Assembly: GCF_006543045.1 (NCBI RefSeq)
Contig: NZ_RBZW01000014.1
Span: 1 to 64,000 of the forward strand
Source: Salinadaptatus halalkaliphilus
GTDB taxonomy: Archaea > Halobacteriota > Halobacteria > Halobacteriales > Natrialbaceae
Reading direction: 5' to 3'
Length of the DNA stretch: 64,000 nt
Below, in pieces: positions 9,456 to 18,146 of the stretch; within the stretch, counting starts at the first letter, position 1; each line of letters starts with the position of its first letter. The notes under the pieces were generated by a model. The model ran no database searches. It worked only from the letters and a program-made list of their open reading frames with translations, and was not told the DNA's origin. The position numbers and the translations under genes were made by a program.

Positions 9456-10541
9456 ATGGAGCGCGGGTCTCGCGAATCGTTCACGCGAATGGGGACGCTG
9501 GGAATCGAAGAGGAGTGTTACGTCGTCGACGACGACGGTCGCCCCACGAGCGGCACCGACGAACTCGTCTACGAAACGGAGCCACCCGAACTCCTTGAGG
9601 GGCGACTCGACCACGAGCTGTTCAAGTTCGTCATCGAAACCCAGACGCCGCTGATCGAATCCCTGGGCGACGCTCGCGAGTCTCTGCTCGAGATTCGGGA
9701 GGCGCTGCTCGAGCACGCCCACGCCCACGGCTACCGGATCGCCGCTGCGGGCTTGCACCCGCTGGCAACGTGGCAGGAACTCGAGCACGCCGAGAAGCCA
9801 CGGTATCAGTCCCAACTCGATCGGATCCAGTATCCACAACACCGCAACACGACGGCGGGCGTCCACGTCCACGTCGGCGTCGACGACGCCGACAAAGCTG
9901 TCTGGATCGCGAACGAACTGCGCTGGTACGTCCCCATCATCCTCGCGCTGTCGGCGAACTCGCCGTACTGGAACGGGTTCGATACCGGCCTCGAGTCGGC
10001 TCGAGCAAAGATTTTCGAGGGGTTACCGAACACCGGGATGCCGACGTACTTCGAGGACTACGACGCCTTCGACCGGTTCGAACGCCGGATGCTCGAGACC
10101 GACTCGATCGAGGACCGGGGCGAACTCTGGTACGACGTACGCCCGCATACGGCCCACGGCACCGTCGAACTTCGGGCTCCCGACGGACAAGCCGACCCCG
10201 ACATCGTCATGGCGTTCGTCGAGTACACCCACGCGCTGGTCGAAGCCCTTGCAGAGGCCTACGAGGACGGCTCGAGCGGCTACGCCCAGGATCAGCGCCG
10301 CGAACTGTTAGACGAGAACAAGTGGCGCGCGATCCGCCACGGCCAGGATGCCTCGTTTATCACCCGCGACATGGCGGGAACGATCGACCTCGACGAACTC
10401 GTCGACCGCGAGTGCGAACGTCTCGGTATCGACGGCATCGAACGCGTCTACGAGCGCGAAAGCGGCGCCACTACACAGCGTCGACTCCGGACCGAAGAGG
10501 GGGACGACGCCCTCTGTGAGTCGCTATTCTTGCGGGCCTGA
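9456..10541 (+). CDS. gshA: Glutamate-cysteine ligase (gamma-glutamylcysteine synthesis)
   Basis: Makes gamma-glutamylcysteine, the main low-molecular-weight thiol of haloarchaea, from glutamate, cysteine and ATP. The protein has the GCS2 signature at its start ([16 protein letters not shown]), the conserved [17 protein letters not shown] segment, [17 protein letters not shown], and the [20 protein letters not shown] motif. The open frame extends to 9375, but ATG 9456 ([16 protein letters not shown]) is chosen since it directly precedes the conserved core and gives 361 residues, close to family length. The stop codon is immediately followed by a decayed reductase-like fragment. Confidence 0.92.
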   Translation: MERGSRESFTRMGTLGIEEECYVVDDDGRPTSGTDELVYETEPPELLEGRLDHELFKFVIETQTPLIESLGDARESLLEIREALLEHAHAHGYRIAAAGLHPLATWQELEHAEKPRYQSQLDRIQYPQHRNTTAGVHVHVGVDDADKAVWIANELRWYVPIILALSANSPYWNGFDTGLESARAKIFEGLPNTGMPTYFEDYDAFDRFERRMLETDSIEDRGELWYDVRPHTAHGTVELRAPDGQADPDIVMAFVEYTHALVEALAEAYEDGSSGYAQDQRRELLDENKWRAIRHGQDASFITRDMAGTIDLDELVDRECERLGIDGIERVYERESGATTQRRLRTEEGDDALCESLFLRA

Positions 10542-10544
10542 TCA

Positions 10545-10754
10545 AGTATCGACGGCTATATCGAAGGCGAAGACGGCGGTGTCGATTGGCTCGAGGAATG
10601 CCAAGCGGTGTCGACAGGGGACGAAAAGGGGAAGATTTAGGTATTTTTCGAGCGCGTCGACTCCCTCGTGATTGGTGCCACCACGTACGAACAGGACCTC
10701 ACCTTCGGTGAGTGGCCATACGGTGAGAAGCCGACGTGTGCGTTCACTCGCCGG
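10545..10754 (+). pseudogene. Remnant of a dihydrofolate-reductase/RibD-C family gene
   Basis: Translated in one frame, this region gives SIDGYIEGEDGGVDWLEEC, a TAG stop at 10638-10640, and then FFERVDSLVIGATTYEQDL followed by FGEWPYGEKPTCAFTRR. These match in order the conserved motifs of the DHFR-like RibD C-terminal family (SLDGYIA.., FFE.VDALVMGRTTYE, WPY..KPT.VFT). There is no start codon (the match begins right after the gshA stop), an internal stop, and no C-terminal half after FTRR. It is therefore a truncated, decayed gene and not functional. The rest of the gap to 10950 shows nothing else recognisable. Confidence 0.72.
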
Positions 10755-10950
10755 AATTTCGTGACGACTATCTATCGTCTCGATTCTCCGTCGCTGAGAC
10801 GGTACCGCCAAGATCGGCGGAAATGTCTGGTCTGCTTCTCCGGACACACCATCGAACCCCACACTGCATGGAAACGCTTAGGACGCTGCTGAAACGACGA
10901 ATGCGTATGCACGTAGTCACGCGTCGGTATCGTCCAGCGAAGGTGGTAGG

Positions 10951-12339
10951 ATGAGTGAGGACGAGCCTGAAGGTGACGAGGCGGCCGAGACCGAACCGGA
11001 CGACGACCCGTCGCCGGATCTCGAGGCGATCCGCGAGGCCCTCGAAGAGATCCGCGGTGACATCGAAGTCCTCGAGGGGGACCTCGAGGCGGCCGAGACC
11101 GAAGACGATCTCGACGTCGTCGAGGCCGATATCGAGGCGACGACGGCCAGCCTCGAGGCCATCGAGGTCCCAGCGCCGCCGGAGACCGACGACGAGGACG
11201 AAGACGAGGACGAGGAGCCAGCGCCCGAAGAAGAACTCCAGGACAGTTACGACGATCTCGCCGACGACATCTCGGATCTCGAGGACGATCTGGAGGATCA
11301 GCGCGGCCCCTACGCCGAGGACATCGTCGGCGAGATCGACGGCGTTTCCGGCACGATTACGGCCACGCGCTGGACCGTCGAAGGCGACGAGGAACTGATC
11401 GACATCGTCGACGCCTTCCTCGCCGATGTAAACGACTTCCTCGAGGGCGACCTCGAGACGCCCGACGACCTCGAGCCCGCAAGCGGGGCGGAACTCGGCG
11501 CAAACGCGACCGACGAGGGCAACGTTCCCGAACGCCTCGCCGACGCGCTCGAGGACGCGACCGCCGCCGTCGAGAACGCCGATCTCGATCCGGACGACGA
11601 CGCCGAGACGATCGCGGCCCTGCTCGAGGCCACCGACGACCTCGAGTCCGGCGTCGACGACGCGACGGAGTGGACCGACCTCGAAGTTCGCGAACAGCTC
11701 CGCCGCGAGGGCTTCTACGACGTCCTCGATCATATCAAGGACTTCCCGCCGGAGTGGCACGCCCTCAAGGTTCACGAGAAACGCGGCAACGTCGACCAGA
11801 TCCTGCTGGCCTACGAGAGCATGGACTCGGATTTCATGGAAGAACACTGCCTCGAGGCCTTAGAGCGAATGGGTCCCGAAGAGGCCACCGAGCCGATGCT
11901 CGCACAGGCCAATCGTCGGGATCACGCCGCCATGCGGATCCTCGGCAAGATCGGCATCGACGACGACAAAGTCGTCGAGACGCTGCTAGACTACGTCGAC
12001 TCGAACCCCGATCTCCAGCAGCCGGCGTTTCGCGCCCTCGGCGAGATCGGCACGCCAGCGGCCGTCCAGCCGATCGCGAACCAACTCGTCGAGGACAACC
12101 CGGATGTCCGTAGCTGGGCCGCTCGCGCGCTCGGCCTGCTCGGCGACACCCGCGCTATCGACCCGCTCGCAGACGTTCTCGCCGAAGACGAGGTAGATCG
12201 GGTCCGCGCCAGCGCCGCGTGGGCACTGACCTGCATCGGCACGAGCGAAGCCCTCGAGGTCGTCGCTGACTACGAGGACGACCGCGCCTATCTCGTGCAG
12301 GCCGAAGCGAAGAAAGTCGACCTCGAGCCTGCAGCCTGA
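10951..12339 (+). CDS. Acidic protein with C-terminal HEAT/PBS-lyase repeats
   Basis: A 462-residue soluble protein of unknown role. The first ~250 residues are extremely acidic and predicted helical or coiled-coil (for example EIRGDIEVLEGDLEAAETED). The last ~200 residues form HEAT-type repeats, recognisable from ALGEIGTPAAVQPIANQLVE and ALGLLGDTRAIDPLADVLAE. Such repeats mediate protein-protein contacts, and in some relatives serve bilin-lyase or condensin-like scaffolding. The ATG start follows a GGTGG stretch just upstream. Function cannot be stated beyond a likely binding scaffold. Confidence 0.82.
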   Translation: MSEDEPEGDEAAETEPDDDPSPDLEAIREALEEIRGDIEVLEGDLEAAETEDDLDVVEADIEATTASLEAIEVPAPPETDDEDEDEDEEPAPEEELQDSYDDLADDISDLEDDLEDQRGPYAEDIVGEIDGVSGTITATRWTVEGDEELIDIVDAFLADVNDFLEGDLETPDDLEPASGAELGANATDEGNVPERLADALEDATAAVENADLDPDDDAETIAALLEATDDLESGVDDATEWTDLEVREQLRREGFYDVLDHIKDFPPEWHALKVHEKRGNVDQILLAYESMDSDFMEEHCLEALERMGPEEATEPMLAQANRRDHAAMRILGKIGIDDDKVVETLLDYVDSNPDLQQPAFRALGEIGTPAAVQPIANQLVEDNPDVRSWAARALGLLGDTRAIDPLADVLAEDEVDRVRASAAWALTCIGTSEALEVVADYEDDRAYLVQAEAKKVDLEPAA

Positions 12340-12397
12340 GGACGGACTCGAGCGACTGCGCCACCACAGTTTGTTCGTCGGATCTCTCCACCGTCGG

Positions 12398-12640
12398 TCA
12401 GTCCATCGGGTTGTTGAGTAGCTGGCCGTGCTCGACCTTCGGACAGCGATCTTGCACGACATCGAGGCCAGCGGATTCGACTGCTTGTGCTGTCTCGTCG
12501 TTCCGAATCCCGTGTTGCATCCATATCGCCTTGACATCGTTACGATCCAGTGCCGCTTCGACGATTGCCGGAACCGCCTCGCTTGGCCGAAAGATATCGA
12601 CGCACCCACGACAGCGACCCGTCTCGTCTCCAAGACTCAC
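12398..12640 (-). pseudogene. N-terminally truncated CoA-binding (YccU-like) protein
   Basis: An 80-codon frame reading MSLGDETGRCRGCVDIFRPSEAVPAIVEAALDR..., then IWMQHGIRNDETAQAVESAG, and ending DVVQDRCPKVEHGQLLNN. This is the C-terminal half of the CoA_binding_2 family (VFRPSE, the IW.Q.GIR motif and VVQDRC.KVEH are diagnostic). Full-length members are ~140 residues and begin with a Rossmann GxSxxPxK motif, absent here. Only about 40 bp separate the fragment from the divergent enolase-like gene. The Rossmann half was probably lost by deletion, so the piece is unlikely to work. Confidence 0.72.
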
Positions 12641-12680
12641 TCCCAGGTATTACTGGTGCCGGGACAAAGGAAGGGTCACA

Positions 12681-13748
12681 ATGTTGTACGAACAGATTTC
12701 CGATCTCGAACTCGAAATAGACGGCTACGATCTCGACGGGCGCGAGCGGGACACCTCGAGTGGCTTCACTCGAGCGACGACCATCGTCTCGGTACACGGC
12801 GACGGCGAAACCGGCCGCGGCGAGGACGTGATATACGATAACGAGGAACACGAAACCATTCAGAATACTGCAGCGGAGTTTCCCATCACGGGCGAGTACA
12901 CGCTCGAGGCGTTTTCTGAGACGGTATCCGAGATCGATTTCTTCCTCGGCAACGAGCCGAATCAGTCGATCTTCCGGAACTATCGGCAGTGGGCCGTCGA
13001 AAGCGCCGCGCTCGACCTCGCGCTGAGACAGGCCGATACGAACCTCGCCGAACAGCTTGATCGCACGTACGACCCGGTTCGATTCGTCGTCAGTACCCGT
13101 CTGGAAGAGCCGCCGACCGGCGACCGGGTGCTCGACTGGCTCGACCGTAACCCCGATCTGGAGTTCAAACTCGACCCGACCGCCGAGTGGACCGACGACA
13201 TCGTCCAGCGGCTGGCGACGACCGACGCGGTACAGACGCTGGACCTCAAAGGCCAGTACCACGGCACGACGGTCGATCAACCCGCTGACCCCGCGCTGTA
13301 CGAACAGGTTATCGAGGGCTTTCCCGAAGCACTCATCGAAGATCCGGAACTGAACGACGAGACGCGACCGCTGTTCGAGGGCCACGAACCGCGCGTGACC
13401 TGGGATTACCCGATCCGCGGTGTCGAGACGGTCGAAGCCCTCCCCTGGGAACCGGCGTGGCTCAACATCAAGCCGTCCCGGTTCGGCTCGGTGCAGTCAC
13501 TCCTCGAGACGATCGACTACTGTCGCGACCACGAGATACAGTTGTTCGGCGGTGGACAGTTCGAACTCGACGTCGGCCGCGAACACCTCCACGCGATTGC
13601 ATCGCTGTTCTACCCGACCGCCCCGAACGACGTTGCGCCGAAGGCGTACAACGATCCTGACCCCAGCGGCGACCTCCCCTCGAGCCCACTCACACCCCCT
13701 GCCGACCCACAGGGGCTCTCCTGGAAGGACGATGGAGAGGCCACGTAG
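12681..13748 (+). CDS. Enolase-superfamily protein of unassigned substrate
   Basis: A 355-residue protein with the mandelate racemase/muconate-lactonising layout. The capping domain is N-terminal. In the barrel I see FKLDP (~161), LDLKGQY (~186, metal ligand Asp), ALIEDPEL (~218, metal ligand Glu), VTWDYPI (~240, metal ligand Asp) and LNIKPSRFG (~262, possible catalytic Lys). The normal KxK on strand 2 appears as KLD, so the acid-base set differs from classic dipeptide epimerases and o-succinylbenzoate synthases. The open frame starts at 12411, but ATG 12681 is preferred because the upstream part overlaps the CoA-binding remnant and is not family-like. A TATA-like GGTATTAC lies ~30 bp upstream. 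No pathway neighbours. Confidence 0.78.
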   Translation: MLYEQISDLELEIDGYDLDGRERDTSSGFTRATTIVSVHGDGETGRGEDVIYDNEEHETIQNTAAEFPITGEYTLEAFSETVSEIDFFLGNEPNQSIFRNYRQWAVESAALDLALRQADTNLAEQLDRTYDPVRFVVSTRLEEPPTGDRVLDWLDRNPDLEFKLDPTAEWTDDIVQRLATTDAVQTLDLKGQYHGTTVDQPADPALYEQVIEGFPEALIEDPELNDETRPLFEGHEPRVTWDYPIRGVETVEALPWEPAWLNIKPSRFGSVQSLLETIDYCRDHEIQLFGGGQFELDVGREHLHAIASLFYPTAPNDVAPKAYNDPDPSGDLPSSPLTPPADPQGLSWKDDGEAT

Positions 13749-13837
13749 CTATCAGTAGGGTGACAATTGTCCGCACCTCCGTTGGGTGCTCTCACGACAC
13801 CGGCTGTTTAAGTACGAACGGGCGGCCAGAGGGATCG

Positions 13838-15688
13838 ATGCCCGACAGTTGGCTACTCGTCGCCGCGATCGCCCTCGTCGTTTGCACTGGAGTGGTGCCG
13901 GGAGCCGCTGGAGCCAGCCACGGCCCGTCTGGGCCGGATACGATGACGACCACACCGCCTGCAATCGGTAGCACCGCTCCCACCTCGGCCAGCGATTTCG
14001 ATCCCAGCTGCCTTCCAGCGCCGTCCGACCCCGACGCAGTTGATACGGAGACGGCCCCAGTCGATCCGCGGATCGTCGAACTCTACCCCAACCCGACGAC
14101 CGATCACAACGTCGGCGAGTACCTCACGCTCGAGGTTCCACCCGATACCACTCTCGAGAACTGGACCGTCACCGACGGCCACACCACCGCCGAATTTCCC
14201 GACGAAACGGCCTCGGGCCGTGTCGCTGTCAGCACCGACCCCAACGTCACCGAGACACTGACCGACGATCCCGTCCTCGAACTCGAGGGGACGATCCGGC
14301 TCGCGGTCGACGGCGACGATCTCGAACTCCGAAACGGGACGGAGATCGTCGACGCCGTCTCCTACGAGGATGCACCGACGGCCGAACGCTGGCACCGGGA
14401 GAGCGATCACTCGAGCGTGCGAGTCGACGGATCACAGGCTGCCAGCACTGCCGACGGAGTCGCCGTTGCTCGCGAAGACGGCGACTGGATTCCACGAGAC
14501 GGTACTTGCTTTCCCGTCTCGAACACGACCGTCGACGAGACGACGACGTTCGTTCTCCCCGACGCGCCGGAGGTCCCACGGGAGACGCTCCGAGCGGCCG
14601 ACGACCGTCTTCTGCTGGCCGGCTACACGATCACGTCGACGGCCATCGCAGACGACCTCATCGAGGCGGCCGATCGCGGCGTCGACGTCGCGGTCCTCTT
14701 CGAATCCGGTCCCGTCGGCGGCACACCCGAAGCGACCGTGCCGGTGCTCGAGACCCTCGAGGACGGCGGCGTCGACGTCCGCGTCATCGGTGGCGAGGGC
14801 GCTCGGTATCGATTTCACCATCCGAAGTACGCCGTCGCAGACGATACGGCCGTGGTGACGAGCGAAAACTGGAAGCCCTCGGGCGTCGGCGGTACCTCGA
14901 GTCGCGGCTGGGGCGTCCGCGTCGAGGACTCGACTCTCGCTGCCGACCTCGAGCGGGTCTTTCGAGCCGACTTCGAGGGGTGGGATACCCAATCCAGTGA
15001 GTCGTTCCGGGAGACGACGACCTTCGTCGACGACGAGAGCGAGACCACCGCTCGCGAGCCACTGCCGAGCGAACACGAACCCAGGACTGTTCGCACGGAA
15101 ACGGTCGAGCTACTGCTTGCCCCGGACAACGCCGAGGACGCGATCACAGACCACATCCGAGCCGCGGACGACGAGATACTGATCAAACAGGCGAGTATCG
15201 CGGCCGACGCGACCGTCCTCGCAGAAACGCTCGCAGCCGCCCGCCGGGGCGTCGACGTCCGGATTCTACTCGATTCGACCTGGTATCACGAGGACGACAA
15301 CGTTGCCCTCCGAGACGACCTCCAAGCGGCGGCCACCGTCGAGGACCTCCCGCTCGAGGTCGAACTCGTCGAGGAGACCGATCGATTCGAGAAGATTCAC
15401 GCCAAAGGCGTCGTGATCGACGGCGAGATTGCGGTCGTCGGGAGCGCGAACTGGAATCAAAACGCCTTCGAAAACAATCGGGAAGTCATGCTCACACTCC
15501 ACGGCGAAGAGGCTGCGGGTTACTACGTCGATGTCTTCGAGAACGACTGGAATACGACGGATGAGTCGCCATGGACGCTTCCGTTCGAGTTGAGTCTAAC
15601 GGTCCTCGCGGCACTCGTCGTCGCAGCGGTCGTCGGCTACCGGTACATTCGGTTCGGTTCACAGCGCGACTACGACGAGATCGAGTGA
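13838..15688 (+). CDS. Exported phospholipase-D-like protein with lamin-tail-like domain
   Basis: A 616-residue surface or secreted protein. It starts with a signal peptide (MPDSWLLVAAIALVVCTGVV) and ends with one transmembrane helix near residues 585-604 followed by a short basic tail, suggesting anchoring with the catalytic part outside. Residues ~75-215 resemble a lamin-tail domain (IVELYPNPTTDHNVGEYLTL). Two PLD modules follow, each with HxK: HPKYAVAD with SENW (~326) and IHAKGVVIDG with SANWNQNAFENNRE (~520). The second has the full HxKxxxxD pattern. It may act as a phosphodiesterase or nuclease on lipids or nucleic acids outside the cell. ATG 13838 is chosen as the start of the signal peptide. 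Confidence 0.85.
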   Translation: MPDSWLLVAAIALVVCTGVVPGAAGASHGPSGPDTMTTTPPAIGSTAPTSASDFDPSCLPAPSDPDAVDTETAPVDPRIVELYPNPTTDHNVGEYLTLEVPPDTTLENWTVTDGHTTAEFPDETASGRVAVSTDPNVTETLTDDPVLELEGTIRLAVDGDDLELRNGTEIVDAVSYEDAPTAERWHRESDHSSVRVDGSQAASTADGVAVAREDGDWIPRDGTCFPVSNTTVDETTTFVLPDAPEVPRETLRAADDRLLLAGYTITSTAIADDLIEAADRGVDVAVLFESGPVGGTPEATVPVLETLEDGGVDVRVIGGEGARYRFHHPKYAVADDTAVVTSENWKPSGVGGTSSRGWGVRVEDSTLAADLERVFRADFEGWDTQSSESFRETTTFVDDESETTAREPLPSEHEPRTVRTETVELLLAPDNAEDAITDHIRAADDEILIKQASIAADATVLAETLAAARRGVDVRILLDSTWYHEDDNVALRDDLQAAATVEDLPLEVELVEETDRFEKIHAKGVVIDGEIAVVGSANWNQNAFENNREVMLTLHGEEAAGYYVDVFENDWNTTDESPWTLPFELSLTVLAALVVAAVVGYRYIRFGSQRDYDEIE

Positions 15689-15790
15689 ACTACCCCACCC
15701 TACCGCGCTCGGGGCTACTCGCCCCTCGCTTGTTGCGGGTGGGGCTTCCTGTTTCTGTGTCGGAGTTTGCTCTTGTGAACGCTGTATCCT
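15689..15790 (-). mobile_element. Right-end remnant of an IS200/IS605-family (TnpB) element
   Basis: Read on the minus strand, this stretch resembles the 3' end of haloarchaeal TnpB genes: a frame ending in ..TETGSPTRNK.. followed by the GGAAGCCCCACCC and GGGTGGGGTAG sequence that closes such elements. CCCCACCC (15693-15700) pairs with GGGTGGGG (15737-15744), enclosing a smaller stem of GGGGC with GCCCC. No transposase or complete TnpB frame is present; the DNA toward 15860 is unremarkable. The identification rests on my recollection of these ends and should be checked by search. It abuts the stop codon of the PLD-like gene. Confidence 0.5.
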
Positions 15791-15861
15791 CTCCCTGCTC
15801 GCTTCGCTCGCTGAGGAAGGGGGCTTAGCGCCCTCAATTACAGCTAATCGAGGAGGCGGAC

Positions 15862-16290
15862 TTAGTTGGCGCGCGTTTCGGCCTCGAGTCGCTCACAGCA
15901 GTCCGCCTCGGGGTCGAAACAGTCCGGACACTCTTCGGGCCGATCGATAATCGTATCGAGCCGATCGGCGACGGTGTCGTCGATGACGCTCTCTAAGGTC
16001 CGTGCCTCCTCTCGAAACTCCTCGACTTCGAGGACGTTCGTCAGAAACCGTTCGATGATACAGTAGGTCTGGAGCGCATCGTGGGCGCGCTCGAGGCCCT
16101 CGTTGGTCAGACTCGCTCCTTTGTACTTCTCGTGTTCGACGAGGCCCCGGTCCTCGAGCTTGCCGATCATCTCGTTGACGCTTGCGGGGCTGACCTCGAG
16201 GAGATCGGCGAGCGTGCCAGTCGAGGCGGGCCCCTCTTCGATACGCTGTGCGAGATAGATCGCCTTGAGATACTGATCGGCAGTGTTCAT
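15862..16290 (-). CDS. sirR: DtxR/MntR/SirR-family metal-dependent transcription regulator
   Basis: A 142-residue DNA-binding regulator. The N-terminal winged helix (ADQYLKAIYLAQRIEEGPAST..LADLLEVSPASVNEMIGKL) is typical of DtxR/MntR proteins, with a short dimerisation helix behind it. The C-terminus CPDCFDPEADCCERL is Cys-rich and probably binds metal, as in haloarchaeal SirR-like proteins. Its likely role is iron- or manganese-dependent control of uptake and storage. It lies 40 bp downstream of a ferritin-like gene on the same strand and close to the suf genes, a context of iron homeostasis. Targets are not known from sequence. Confidence 0.88.
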   Translation of the reverse strand: MNTADQYLKAIYLAQRIEEGPASTGTLADLLEVSPASVNEMIGKLEDRGLVEHEKYKGASLTNEGLERAHDALQTYCIIERFLTNVLEVEEFREEARTLESVIDDTVADRLDTIIDRPEECPDCFDPEADCCERLEAETRAN

Positions 16291-16330
16291 CGCTTTCCTC
16301 CGGTCGCCGTGAGTCGTTTGTTCGGGCCGC

Positions 16331-16825
16331 TCATACTCGATACTCCATGATTTCGGTCACGTCTTCGACGCCTTCCTTTTCCTCCTCGCGGATCTCGTAG
16401 AGCGTCTCGAGGAGGCGATCGCGATCGATCGCGTACTCGGCGTCGCTGGCCTCGACCGCCTCGATCAGATCGTCGTAGAACTTGTATGCGGTTTCCTCGT
16501 TGGCCAGTTGGTCATAGAGGACGCCGTCGGTGTCCTCGGGTGGCCCGTACTGGGCGTCGACCAACGCGTTGATTTCCTCGTACGCAACTGTTTCGGCGTC
16601 TAAATCGTCGATTAGCGCCTCGAGTCGCTCGCGGTGGTCGGCCGACTCTTCGGTGGCCTCGACGAGCAACTCCCGCACCGCCTCGTCGACCGCTGCTCGC
16701 TCGTCGGGCGGCAGGGACTCGAGGTGGTGGGCGGCGCGTGACTCGACGACCTCCTCTAACACGACGCCGATCTGGAGGAGTCGCGCGAGTTGGTGGTCGC
16801 TCGAGACGCGCTGTCCCAGACTCAT
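16331..16825 (-). CDS. Ferritin-like / rubrerythrin-type protein
   Basis: A 164-residue all-helical protein with Glu/His patterns suggesting a four-helix di-iron bundle: VVLEEVVESRAAHHLE, EESADHRERLEALI and NEETAYKFYDDLIEAV. It probably binds or oxidises iron or scavenges peroxide; exact activity is unclear and no rubredoxin-like Cys4 domain is present. ATG 16825 has an AT-rich TTACTTAAC patch 22-30 bp upstream, consistent with a leaderless promoter. The metal regulator gene follows after 40 bp and may be co-transcribed. Confidence 0.78.
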   Translation of the reverse strand: MSLGQRVSSDHQLARLLQIGVVLEEVVESRAAHHLESLPPDERAAVDEAVRELLVEATEESADHRERLEALIDDLDAETVAYEEINALVDAQYGPPEDTDGVLYDQLANEETAYKFYDDLIEAVEASDAEYAIDRDRLLETLYEIREEEKEGVEDVTEIMEYRV

Positions 16826-16918
16826 AGCTATGGGTGGGTGGGCACGTTACTTAACTTCCAGCATCTCGAACCGAAGTCGAGCAACGCAAAATCGAGCCGT
16901 GTGCGGTCCCAGCAGGCG

Positions 16919-18133
16919 TTAGTCGCGAGCGTGAAGGCGCTGGCGAATCAGGCCCTCGAGATCGTCGCGCAGTTCGTCGACATCGACTTCGTCGAGAACG
17001 GGGACGAAGAAGCCTTCGACGAGCATGTTGCGGGCGGATCGTGGGTCGACACCGCGGGAGGTCATGTAGAGGAGGTCCTCCTGGTCGATCTGGCCGACCG
17101 TCGCGCTGTGGGATGCTTCGGTGTCGTGGTTGTTGATGATCAGCTTCGGCGAGGCGTCGGCCTCGCTCTCGTCGGAGAGCATCAGCGTGTTCTCTCGCTG
17201 GTAGGAACTCGTGTCCCAAGCACCCTCGCCGACATCCTGAACGCCCTCATAGACCGAGCGGGCGACATCGTCGGTGACGCCGCGAGTAACGAGGTCGGCG
17301 GTCGTGTGCTCGGCGCGGTGCCAGACCTTTGCGTCCAAGTCGAAGTGCTGGTCGTTGTGGCCGTAGAAGGCACCGACGATCTGGGTTTCGGAGCTGTCGC
17401 CGTTCAGTTCCGTCGAAACTTCCGTCTTGGTGAGCTGGGTACCGACGTTGCCTTCGATCCAGTCAATCGTCGCGTAGGTGTCGGTCACGCCGCGTTTGAC
17501 GGTGAAGTTGTAGGCGTCCTCCGAGAGGTTCTGGAGGCTGCCGTACTGAACGTAGCTGTTCTCGCCGGCGGCAACTTCGACGATGCCGCTGTAGTACTGC
17601 TCGTCCTGCTCCGATCCTGTCGACTGGCGCTCGAGGATCGTGACCGACGAGGACTCCTCGGTCACGACGAGCGTGTAGTTGAACAGCGAGCGGGAGTTCT
17701 GTTCGGTGCGGATCGTGACCGCTTCGGCGTCGACGCCCTCGGGGACGTAGACGACGGTCCCCGTACTGAACAGCGCCGTCGAGAGCGCCGTCAAGTAGTT
17801 CTCCTGGGGATCGACGATCGAGCCGAAGTGCTCTTTCAGGAGCGCTTCGTGCTCGGCGACCGCGTCGGCCCACGGCAGGACCTCGGCCTCGTCGGGGCCG
17901 ACTTGATCTTTGTTCTCCGCGGCGTTTAGCGGATCCACGAGCGACTCGAAGTCGAGTTCGTGGAGGTTCGTCCAGTCCCGTCCCGGCGTCCGGATGACAT
18001 CGGGCATGTCGAGCTCCTCGAGCGCTTCGAGTGCCTCGAGACGGATCTCTAGCAGCCAGTCGGGCTCGTCAAGATCGCCCGAAATTTGGCGTACCTGTTC
18101 CTCGGTCAGATTGGCGTGTAGCTGCGTGCTCAT
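16919..18133 (-). CDS. sufD: Fe-S cluster assembly scaffold protein SufD
   Basis: A 404-residue member of the SufB/SufD beta-helix family, forming with SufB and SufC the scaffold that assembles iron-sulfur clusters in the cytoplasm. The conserved C-terminal block is present (SQKL-like DASPKLIINNHDTEASHSATVGQID, then LLYMTSRGVDPRSARNMLVEGFFVPVLDEV). The N-terminal helical region is less conserved, as usual for SufD. It is the last gene of sufCBD, 13 bp after sufB, and so is likely co-transcribed with it. Confidence 0.93.
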   Translation of the reverse strand: MSTQLHANLTEEQVRQISGDLDEPDWLLEIRLEALEALEELDMPDVIRTPGRDWTNLHELDFESLVDPLNAAENKDQVGPDEAEVLPWADAVAEHEALLKEHFGSIVDPQENYLTALSTALFSTGTVVYVPEGVDAEAVTIRTEQNSRSLFNYTLVVTEESSSVTILERQSTGSEQDEQYYSGIVEVAAGENSYVQYGSLQNLSEDAYNFTVKRGVTDTYATIDWIEGNVGTQLTKTEVSTELNGDSSETQIVGAFYGHNDQHFDLDAKVWHRAEHTTADLVTRGVTDDVARSVYEGVQDVGEGAWDTSSYQRENTLMLSDESEADASPKLIINNHDTEASHSATVGQIDQEDLLYMTSRGVDPRSARNMLVEGFFVPVLDEVDVDELRDDLEGLIRQRLHARD

Positions 18134-18146
18134 GTTCGGTCTCGGA

